Shown piece by piece: positions 57,177-64,000 of a DNA stretch of 64,000 bases; position 1 is the stretch's first letter; each line of letters starts with the position of its first letter. The DNA is taken from NCBI GenBank assembly GCA_963696315.1, contig CAVOJU010000022.1, forward strand, positions 1 through 64,000. Reading direction: 5' to 3'. This stretch comes from CAWKEY01 sp963696315. GTDB lineage: Bacteria > Pseudomonadota > Gammaproteobacteria > Methylococcales > Methylomonadaceae. A model generated the notes under the pieces. It was not told where the DNA came from and searched no databases. It was given only the letters and a program-made list of their open reading frames with translations. The position numbers and the translations under genes are program-made.

Positions 57177-58128
57177 AAAAACCAAAATACACACCTGCAC
57201 CCTGGGCGAATTAATGATCTATCAAATCGCGCTATCGATTGAAGACGGTATTTTGGCTTTTCACGGTTTTGGATCACCGCTTGTACAGCTGGCTTTGCAC
57301 CTTGCCAAACGCAATCATGCGCCCCGGTTAGTCTTAGTGGCTGGCGCAACTTACGGCGTCAATCCGACTCCTCCGTTTTTAACGCCGACAACAAACGATT
57401 TTGCGATGAACCGCGGAGCCGAATGCCATTTGAACATTGAGGAATTGTTCGATCTTGCCGCAAGCGGCCGCATGGGCAGAATGTTTTTATCCGGTTTGCA
57501 AATTGATAAATGGGGCAACATGAATGTTACCCGTGTGGAAAAGAATGGCAAGCTAACGTTAAAACTGCCGGGTGGCGGCGGTGGCTGCAATTTATCCTGC
57601 GATACGGATCGTGTCACTATCTGGACGGCAGCGCACCGGGCGCCGCCTGATGACCAAGGCCGACGCCGATACCGGCTGGTTGAACGTTGTGATTTCGTTA
57701 CCAGTATGGGGCATCGCACGGCAGAGGGTATGCATCGCTCCAGGATGCCTTTTCGAGGTCAGGGTCCGGATTGCATCATTACTGATCTCGGTATTTTTGA
57801 GTTTAATAGTGATGGGCATGCGCAACTTCGGGCCGTCTACCCGGACACCAATGTGGAGCTGGTTGCTGAAAATACCGAATTTGATTTTCCAGTAGCTGAA
57901 CATCTGGCCACAGCAGACTTGCCTGATATTGAAATGATCGAGTTCATCCGTCGCCTGGATCCGATGAAAATTCATCAACGGGAACTCAGTCAGGCTGATC
58001 GTGAGCGCACTTTTCCATTGAGACGGAGTGTAGCAGGTGAATGGCGCAATTCTACAAGTCGGGGATCTAAAACAGCAGCAAAACTTCGTGCCTTTGCCGT
58101 ACCGTTGCGTGAGTTTCCAACCCTATGA
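57169..58128 (+). CDS. CoA transferase beta subunit
   Basis: A family I CoA-transferase beta subunit (GctB-like): LGELMIYQIALSIEDGILAF, HGFGSPLVQLALHLAKRNHA, LSGLQIDKWGNMNVTRVEKN, KLPGGGGGCNLSCDTDRVTI and FVTSMGHRTAEGMHRSRM. Residues to about 288 (DPMKIHQRELSQADRERTFP) look native; the open frame then runs another ~30 residues over the start of the next gene, so the true stop is probably near 58040 and was lost by an indel. The beta-specific glutamate cannot be placed with certainty. Confidence 0.85.
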   Translation: MSEKTKIHTCTLGELMIYQIALSIEDGILAFHGFGSPLVQLALHLAKRNHAPRLVLVAGATYGVNPTPPFLTPTTNDFAMNRGAECHLNIEELFDLAASGRMGRMFLSGLQIDKWGNMNVTRVEKNGKLTLKLPGGGGGCNLSCDTDRVTIWTAAHRAPPDDQGRRRYRLVERCDFVTSMGHRTAEGMHRSRMPFRGQGPDCIITDLGIFEFNSDGHAQLRAVYPDTNVELVAENTEFDFPVAEHLATADLPDIEMIEFIRRLDPMKIHQRELSQADRERTFPLRRSVAGEWRNSTSRGSKTAAKLRAFAVPLREFPTL

Positions 58129-58953
58129 CGGTGAAATGACGGCTGACTGTGATAGAGCGGTATCTGCTGGAAAGGGAAGTCTACCGGCGCACGGATATTA
58201 TTATTTTGCATAATTCCCGGCGAGGAATATGCCGTTGCCGCCGTGCAACGCGCCGGTTCGGAGACCTTATTCGGTCCGGTTGAAAAAGTGGAAATATTAG
58301 CCCTGCCTGATGACTGCGTTTTTATTACCGACCCGAATACGGACCCCGCCAACCGGTCTGCATTGGCCAAATTAGCCATCAGGCATAATGTCTCCATGGA
58401 TCAGACGGCGATAGTGGTCGGCGCCTTTGACCATGTCAATATCATTCACCATCCCAATCCTCTGGTGTTGCGCGTGATTGAGGTGGTTCCCCCAGAACCG
58501 CCCAAGCTTTATCACATGGTTGAACAGGTATTAAGTTATGCCGACTTGCCGCCGATCATTCTGGAATTGGAGACTATCGATCTGCGCGATCTCGCCGGTA
58601 CGGTAATCCCCGAAGCTTATTTAGTGCCCTGTCGCTCCGGGGGACTCACTGATTTGAGCGCGCCGGTTTATTTTCTCGATGAAAGGCCGAAACAACGTAA
58701 AAACTGGACCCTGCTCGGATGTGAACGCAGTTTGCAATTTCATCGCCACTACTACGGAGACGAGCCCCCGCGTGTGGAAATGTGTCCGCGCCAATTGGTA
58801 AAGCCTGATAAAAAAGCAACCATCCTGAAATGTTGCCTGCTTGAATACAATATTGAACAGGAGGGTAACGTCATGATAGTACCCTGGGGTACGGATTTGA
58901 ACATGATTGAAAAGGCATTACGTCAACTATCGAGAGGCTTAGTAAATGTCTGA
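58036..58953 (+). CDS. Unrecognised conserved-looking protein of the CoM cluster (frameshifted)
   Basis: About 300 residues assembled from three frames: LPYRCVSFQPYDGEMTADC in one, IERYLLEREVYRRTDIIILH in another, then a long open stretch from about 58210 (EEYAVAAVQRAGSETLFGPV) to 58953. Later blocks include DDCVFITDPNTDPANRSALA, VVGAFDHVNIIHHPNPLVLR, HRHYYGDEPPRVEMCPRQ and a C-terminal NVMIVPWGTDLNMIEKALRQ. It is soluble and His-rich at IIHHPN and FHRHYY. I recognise no family. The stop overlaps the phosphosulfolactate synthase start by eight bases, so it is translationally coupled to CoM synthesis and is a candidate pathway protein. Confidence 0.75.
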
Positions 58954-59842
58954 ACTCGCGTGGGGAAACATTATAAAAAGTCTGCGTGATTCACGGGTGG
59001 AAAAACCGCGTAAAATCGGCTGCACGATGGTTATGGATGTCGGCAAAAGTCTCGAAGAAACCAAAAGTATCTTGCAGATTGCGTCCAACTATATTGATCA
59101 CTGGAAGTTTGGTTTTGGCACGTCTGTCTTCATGGACAAAGCCTTGTTGCAGGAAAAACTGCAATTACTGGCGGCGCATAATATCCTGACCTTCCCTGGC
59201 GGCACATTGCTTGAAGTGGCGCTTCTTGAACACCATTGCCGCGTTTATATGACGCATGCCAGGGAGCTGGGCTTTACTGCAGTGGAAATTTCTGACGGAA
59301 CTTTGCCTATTCCCCGGTTCAGACGCAAAAGAATTATCGAATGCGCGTTAAATGCCGGATTGATTCCGATCACCGAAGTCGGTAAAAAAGATCCCAAACG
59401 GCAGCCAACAGCTGAACAAATTGCCAAGAAGCCTTGGAAGACATGGACTGGGGCGCAGCCTGGGTCATCATAGAAGGCCGCGAATGCGGTCAAGGGGTAG
59501 GCGTTTTCGATGAATCGGGAAATGTTGACAGTTTTGAGGTAGACCTGATCGTTGAAATGATGGCCGATAAACTGGATTTACTGATATGGGAAGCGCCGCT
59601 CAAATCCCAGCAGGCATTTTTCATCGAAAAATTCGGCGCCAATGCCGGGTCTGGGCAATATCCCGATAGATCAGGTTCTCGCTTTGGAAGCTTTGCGTAA
59701 CGGCTTGCGTTTTGACACCCTGAACCGCGTTTCCGGCAAGTTATTACGCGAAGGCTCCTGGGATCCCAACCAGGTTGAAGCAAATGGAACAATCAATAAT
59801 CCTGCCAACCCATCGGTACAAAAACATAATGACCAGCCATGA
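58946..59842 (+). CDS. xcbB: Phosphosulfolactate synthase, ComA/XcbB family (two frameshifts)
   Basis: The first frame reads GCTMVMDVGKSLEETKSILQ, YIDHWKFGFGTSVFMDKALL, NILTFPGGTLLEVALL and AVEISDGTLPIPRFRRKRII, then ITEVGKKDP. After a shift near 59430 comes DMDWGAAWVIIEGRECGQGV and DLLIWEAPLKSQQAFFIEKF. After another near 59645 comes ANAGLGNIPIDQVLALEALR with a C-terminal LRFDTLNRV. These are the TIM-barrel blocks of ComA, which adds sulfite to phosphoenolpyruvate to give phosphosulfolactate, the first committed step of CoM synthesis in archaea and in Xanthobacter (XcbB1). Overlaps both neighbours. Confidence 0.9.
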
Positions 59843-61343
59843 TCAACAGCCGGCGTCAATACAGGAAAAAGTTCTGGAGATTGGCACAAGACTGAAGGCG
59901 GCTCCGTCGGATAGATTGATTAATTCAGTATTTGCCGCTGAATTAAGCCATCAGGCCCATTTGTTTGAGGCGATGGGTCTGGTCGATATTGCCCATACGT
60001 TGATTGCCATCGAACTGCATACGATCCCGCAAACAGCCGGTTATCAATTACTGGCACAGTTACTCGAACTGCAAGAAAAGCCGGACACTTTTGTCATGTC
60101 GCCGGACAGAGGCGATATTTATACCAACCGCGAGGCCTGGCTGGCGGAACGAACCGATGCAACGGGCTGGCTGGGCGCAGGCCGCGCCCGCAGGGAAGCG
60201 ACCACTACGGCCTTTGTCCTGGTCATGCGGCAATGGATCGTTGAGTTTACCGAAACGCTGATAGCGTTGGCTCTGGCGATGACCCAGCAGGCAGAGCGCC
60301 ACAAGCTGTCCATCATGCCGGATTACACCTATTTGCAGGCGGCCCAGCCGACTACGTTCGGCCATTACTTATTGGGATTCACCTACCCGTTGCTGCGCGA
60401 TCTGGAGCGGCTGGAATCATTATTGGCCCGGCTCAATCTTAGCCCGATGGGCTGCGGCAGTACCAATGGCTCCCGATTATTACAGGGGCGGCAACAATTG
60501 GCGGATTTATTGGGATTTAACGGCTTGATTTCCCATGCCCGCGATGCCATGTGGCAAGCCGATTTATTCATTGAAGCTACGTCAATACTGACGACGTGCA
60601 GTATCAATCTCAGTCGTCTGGCGGAAGATTTACAGGTCTACAGTACCCAGGAATTTGCCTTGGTCGAACTGGATGACCGGCATGCCCGCGCCAGCAAAAT
60701 CATGCCGCAAAAGAAGAATCCGTTCGCGTTAACGCATATCCGGGGCGTCGCCAATAAAATGATCGGCGTATTGGCCTCGGTTGCTGCTTCCGCCAGAACG
60801 CCCTCCGGCCAACCTGACAATAGATTGATGATCTATGGGGAATTACCCGAAGCCATGCAAACTGTCAATAATGCCGTGGCATTAATGACAGAAGTGCTGC
60901 AGGAAATCAGTTTCAATACCGATCGAGGCAAGGCATTGGTGGAATCCGGCTGGATATTGGCGACCGACCTGGCTGAAACGCTGGTACAGGAATGCGGGTT
61001 GGATTTCAGAAGCGCGCATCAATTGGTGGCTTTTCTGGCCAGCGAATATCAGGAAAAGAGCATCATGGAACTCGATCATGAAGCATTAATTCATTTTGGC
61101 GAGATTGTCCTTGGACAACGCCTGTCAATCACTGAAGCGCAGCTTAAAACCGCTTTGGATGCCCGTCATGCCATACAGGCACGGACAGAACCCGGTGGTA
61201 CAGCGACCCATTGCATGGACAACATGATTGCCGAATGCCGTGAAAAACTGGAAAGCTGTCATGAAAAAAACCAGGCCAACAAAATTTATTTTGCAAGCAG
61301 ACAACATGATTTGTTGGAGCGTGCAAAGAAGGAAGCCGGCTAA
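59829..61343 (+). CDS. Aspartase/fumarase-superfamily lyase (argininosuccinate lyase-like), probable CoM biosynthesis
   Basis: About 504 residues from the ATG at 59829, overlapping the phosphosulfolactate synthase stop. The superfamily signature is ASKIMPQKKNPFALTHIRG, with the catalytic serine in the SxxMPxKxNP loop. Earlier blocks are TFGHYLLGFTYPLLRDLERL and SPMGCGSTNGSRLLQGR. It resembles argininosuccinate lyases but sits in the CoM cluster. In Xanthobacter, superfamily members XcbC1 and XcbD1 process phosphosulfolactate (phosphate elimination to sulfoacrylate) and, as I recall, add ammonia to give cysteate. With a second lyase at 62998 this locus has both; which is which cannot be decided by eye. 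Confidence 0.85.
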   Translation: MTSHDQQPASIQEKVLEIGTRLKAAPSDRLINSVFAAELSHQAHLFEAMGLVDIAHTLIAIELHTIPQTAGYQLLAQLLELQEKPDTFVMSPDRGDIYTNREAWLAERTDATGWLGAGRARREATTTAFVLVMRQWIVEFTETLIALALAMTQQAERHKLSIMPDYTYLQAAQPTTFGHYLLGFTYPLLRDLERLESLLARLNLSPMGCGSTNGSRLLQGRQQLADLLGFNGLISHARDAMWQADLFIEATSILTTCSINLSRLAEDLQVYSTQEFALVELDDRHARASKIMPQKKNPFALTHIRGVANKMIGVLASVAASARTPSGQPDNRLMIYGELPEAMQTVNNAVALMTEVLQEISFNTDRGKALVESGWILATDLAETLVQECGLDFRSAHQLVAFLASEYQEKSIMELDHEALIHFGEIVLGQRLSITEAQLKTALDARHAIQARTEPGGTATHCMDNMIAECREKLESCHEKNQANKIYFASRQHDLLERAKKEAG

Positions 61344-61385
61344 TGATAGATAGTAATTCCAGATTCGCACACGAGGAATTTAGCA

Positions 61386-62975
61386 ATGCCCAGACCAATC
61401 GTTGATTATATTATTGTCGGCGCAGGCTCGGCCGGTTGTGTCCTTGCCAACCGGCTGAGCGAAGACCCGGACTGCCGGGTCTTATTGCTTGAGGCTGGCG
61501 GTGAAGACGATGCCGCGGCCATCCGCACACCGGCATTGTTTTCCCAGTTGCAGGACAGTCCCTACGATTGGAGCGACCGGACCTTGCCGCAACCGCATAT
61601 GCAGGGGCGCCGCATTTATATACCGCAAGGGAAAGTGTTGGGCGGCTCAAGTTCCATCAATTACATGATCTACATACGCGGCAACCGCGCCGATTACGAT
61701 CACTGGGCGAGCCTCGGCAACACCGGTTGGAGTTATGACGATGTGCTGCCGTATTTCATCAAGGCCGAAACCAATGAAACCTTTGCCGATCGCTATCACG
61801 GCCGTTCAGGGCCGCTGGTGGTTTCCAGTCATCCGCACTACAGCCCGGTGACTCAGCGTTATATCGCGGCAGCACAGGAAGCGGGTATTGCCTTCAATCC
61901 GGATTTTAACGGCGATCGGCAGGAAGGCTGCGGGCCTTTGCAACGGACGATTGCTGACGGTTCCCGAAGCAGCGCCGCTGTTGCCTATCTGCATCCGGCG
62001 CGGACTCGCCCCAATCTGACCGTTATCAGCCATGCGCAGGCCACCAAACTGCTGTTCAGCAATGATCGCGTGATCGGCGTGCAATATCTGCGATTCGGCA
62101 TCGTCGAACAGGCCTACGCCGCTGCCGAAACCATCTTGTCCGCCGGCGCCTTCCGTTCACCTCAATTGCTGATGCTGTCGGGTTTGGGGCCGGCCTTAGA
62201 GCTTGAAAAGCTCGGTATCGAAGTGCGGCTGGATTTGCCGGAAGTCGGCAAGAACCTGCAAGATCACATTCATGCCCGAGTGCGCTGCGAACTGACACAG
62301 CCCTTGACCTTTGCGCCGCTGCCCAGCGATGACAAAGCGGCGGCTGCGCGCACTTACGAATCCGCCAGAACAGGACCTTTGGCCTCAAACTTTCTGGAGG
62401 CGGGCGCCTTTGTCAACAGCCGTCCTGATGTGGATTATCCCGATCTGCAATTGTTTTTATTCGGCAATTTAACGCCCGAATATCCCGAAGCAGGGCCGCC
62501 TAGCCGTCACGGCATAGCCTTAACCGCTTATGTCAACAGGCCGCGAAGCACCGGCCAGGTAACGCTGTCATCCGCCGATCCGTTAGACCGTCCGCGTATC
62601 GATCCGTGTTATTTCAGCGATCCTGACGATCTTCGCTGTCTGGTGGCAGGCGTACGCTGGAATCTTAAAATTCTTTACGGACACGCATTTGACGATATAA
62701 GAGGCGCTGAGTTGTCCCCGGGTATAAATGTCCGAGATGATGCCGGCCTGGAAGATTTTGTGCGGCGCACGGCATCCACCACTTGGCACCCAACCACGAC
62801 CTGCCGAATGGGAATCGATGCAACGGCCGTGGTCGATCCGGCTTTGCGGGTCAATGGCATTACCGGCTTGCGTGTCGTCGATGCTTCCATCATGCCGTCT
62901 ATCGTCAGCGGCAACACCAACGCGCCGGTCATCATGATCGCGGAAAAAGCGGCTGATTTGATTCGAAGAGGCTAG
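61386..62975 (+). CDS. GMC-family FAD oxidoreductase (choline dehydrogenase-like)
   Basis: 529 residues. DYIIVGAGSAGCVLANRLSE (7-26) is the FAD-binding motif; PQGKVLGGSSSINYMIYIRG is GMC signature 1; SAGAFRSPQLLMLSGLGP is signature 2; TWHPTTTCRMG carries the catalytic His, and GNTNAPVIMIAEKAADLI ends it. GMC enzymes oxidise alcohols to aldehydes. It is placed between two lyases in the CoM cluster, 42 bases after the first and 22 before the second. Its role is not part of the Xanthobacter pathway that I know; it may act on a hydroxyalkyl intermediate or a pathway alcohol. Confidence 0.92.
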   Translation: MPRPIVDYIIVGAGSAGCVLANRLSEDPDCRVLLLEAGGEDDAAAIRTPALFSQLQDSPYDWSDRTLPQPHMQGRRIYIPQGKVLGGSSSINYMIYIRGNRADYDHWASLGNTGWSYDDVLPYFIKAETNETFADRYHGRSGPLVVSSHPHYSPVTQRYIAAAQEAGIAFNPDFNGDRQEGCGPLQRTIADGSRSSAAVAYLHPARTRPNLTVISHAQATKLLFSNDRVIGVQYLRFGIVEQAYAAAETILSAGAFRSPQLLMLSGLGPALELEKLGIEVRLDLPEVGKNLQDHIHARVRCELTQPLTFAPLPSDDKAAAARTYESARTGPLASNFLEAGAFVNSRPDVDYPDLQLFLFGNLTPEYPEAGPPSRHGIALTAYVNRPRSTGQVTLSSADPLDRPRIDPCYFSDPDDLRCLVAGVRWNLKILYGHAFDDIRGAELSPGINVRDDAGLEDFVRRTASTTWHPTTTCRMGIDATAVVDPALRVNGITGLRVVDASIMPSIVSGNTNAPVIMIAEKAADLIRRG

Positions 62976-62997
62976 TGGCTTAATAGGAAGTCAACAA

Positions 62998-64000
62998 ATG
63001 ATTGATTCAGTTCATTTAAGTGATTCCACTATTTACGGTTCATCCTGGGCCTCCCCTGAATTGCGCTTCCTGTTTGCCGAGCAAAATAGAATCAGAGGCT
63101 GGCTTGAAGTCATGACGGTACTGGCAGAAATACAGGCCGAGTTTGGCTTGATTCCCGAGCAGGCTGCGGCAGAGATTAAATGTGCACACGAAAATCTGGA
63201 AATAGATGAGGCTTTTCTAAAAGAAGCGGGCGAGGGTTTCGCCAAGACCAATCATTCCCTGATGGGTTTGATCAATGCGGTCAAGAACCGCTGCGGTGCA
63301 ATAGGCGGCGAATGGCTCTGCTACGGCGTAACCGTACAGGATATTACCGATACTCATACTATCCGCACTTTACTAAAAGTACATGAATACTTTTTAGGGC
63401 AAATAACCGGAATAGAGCAGAATCTGGTTGATCTGGCCCGGCTGCATCGGCAGACTGTCATGTGCGGCCGCACGCACGGACAACCGGGTTTGCCGATAAC
63501 GTTTGGCTTTAAAGCTGCCACCTGGCTGGATGAATTGGAGCGTCATCGCCAGCGTTTATTTGAACTTAAACCGCGTCTTGGCGTAGGGCAGCTTGGCGGC
63601 GGTGTCGGTAGCTTGTCTTCTTTAGGCCCACAAGCATTGGCCTTACAAAAAACCGTCATGCTACGCCTGGGTCTGATTGCCCCCGCAATCTCCTGGACCA
63701 GCACACGCGACCGCTACGCCGAATGGATGAATACGCTGGCGATGATTACTTCCACCGGCGATCGCATCGGCCAGGAAATAGTCAATCTACAGCGGCCTGA
63801 AATCGGTGAGCTGAGTGAAGGCTTTGTCAGCGGAGCGGTCGGCAGCATTACCATGCCGCAGAAACGCAACCCGGAAATTTCAGAGCATCTCGGCACCTTA
63901 TCGAGAGTTGTCAGGCATCACGCCGCACATATGGCTGAAAATCTCGTCCATAGCCATGAACGGGACGGCCGTTCATGGAAAGGCGAATGGACGATTATCC
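62998..64000 (+). CDS. Second aspartase/fumarase-superfamily lyase (adenylosuccinate lyase-like), truncated by window end
   Basis: From the ATG at 62998 (AGGAAG upstream) the frame is open for 334 codons to the right edge. WLEVMTVLAEIQAEFGLIPE, GVTVQDITDTHTIRTLLKVH, CGRTHGQPGLPITFGFKAAT (conserved THGQ), QLGGGVGSLSSLG, and the signature GSITMPQKRNPEISEHLG mark an adenylosuccinate-lyase or carboxymuconate-cycloisomerase-type member. It is distinct from the lyase at 59829. By analogy with paired XcbC1/XcbD1 in Xanthobacter it is a probable CoM biosynthesis enzyme. About 100-130 C-terminal residues are outside the window. Confidence 0.88.
   Translation, partial: MIDSVHLSDSTIYGSSWASPELRFLFAEQNRIRGWLEVMTVLAEIQAEFGLIPEQAAAEIKCAHENLEIDEAFLKEAGEGFAKTNHSLMGLINAVKNRCGAIGGEWLCYGVTVQDITDTHTIRTLLKVHEYFLGQITGIEQNLVDLARLHRQTVMCGRTHGQPGLPITFGFKAATWLDELERHRQRLFELKPRLGVGQLGGGVGSLSSLGPQALALQKTVMLRLGLIAPAISWTSTRDRYAEWMNTLAMITSTGDRIGQEIVNLQRPEIGELSEGFVSGAVGSITMPQKRNPEISEHLGTLSRVVRHHAAHMAENLVHSHERDGRSWKGEWTII

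Noticed and set aside
59829..61343. Argininosuccinate lyase of arginine biosynthesis
   Set aside because: The signature is shared by the whole superfamily, no arg gene is nearby, and the gene overlaps phosphosulfolactate synthase.

Overview
The window is a chromosomal stretch of a gammaproteobacterium with moderate GC. IHF-beta, DsbD, FecI/FecR, ExbB/ExbD/TonB and RtcR/RtcB point that way. The mix of copper handling, TonB-dependent uptake and one-carbon-style accessory genes fits a methanotroph-like Methylococcales, but no methane gene is present, so that placement is inference. No ribosomal or replication marker was seen.

Layout. 1-6.1 kb: accessory DNA with a DUF697-like membrane protein, IHF-beta, and three copies (two full, one decayed and inverted) of a small M41-like metalloprotease gene, each preceded by the same hairpin/attenuator-like leader, with IS3 and methyltransferase debris. 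6.7-14.7 kb: metal and thiol-redox genes (metal-binding peptide, DsbD_2/SafE-type membrane protein, DsbD, CoA-disulfide-reductase/rhodanese, copper-type P-ATPase). 15.2-24.8 kb: iron-uptake block (FecI, FecR, TonB-dependent receptor, PepSY protein, TonB-ExbB-ExbD), interrupted by a DJ-1/PfpI protein and an orphan antitoxin. 25-30.9 kb: tripartite RND efflux system. 31.4-38.6 kb: DUF2157-type pair, then a two-component system divergent from a PspA-membrane protein-VWA operon. 38.7-43.5 kb: RNA-repair locus, with RtcR divergent from rtcB, followed by two tandem tRNA-like genes with abnormal anticodon loops and a slipin. 43.5-48.5 kb: SDR, hypothetical gene, LOG and integrase debris, and an IS91-type element. 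48.6-50 kb: PhoX-like phosphatase.

50.6-64 kb is the most striking part: a coenzyme M (CoM) cluster. It encodes an epoxyalkane:CoM transferase, a 2-ketopropyl-CoM reductase/carboxylase (2-KPCC) homologue, a hydroxyalkyl-CoM dehydrogenase-type SDR, a two-subunit CoA transferase and an acylating aldehyde dehydrogenase. These are joined to phosphosulfolactate synthase and two aspartase/fumarase-superfamily lyases (the bacterial CoM biosynthesis signature), a GMC oxidoreductase and a protein I do not recognise. Together they would make CoM and use it to process short epoxides towards acyl-CoA. No alkene monooxygenase lies in the window; the last lyase runs off the right edge.

Many conserved genes carry single-base frameshifts (copper ATPase, TonB receptor, PepSY, TonB, ExbB, efflux genes, rtcR, 2-KPCC, CoA transferase, phosphosulfolactate synthase), while the 31.4-41.6 kb genes are intact. 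Indel-type sequencing error in a draft assembly is the simplest reading, so those genes are given as single loci spanning the shift.
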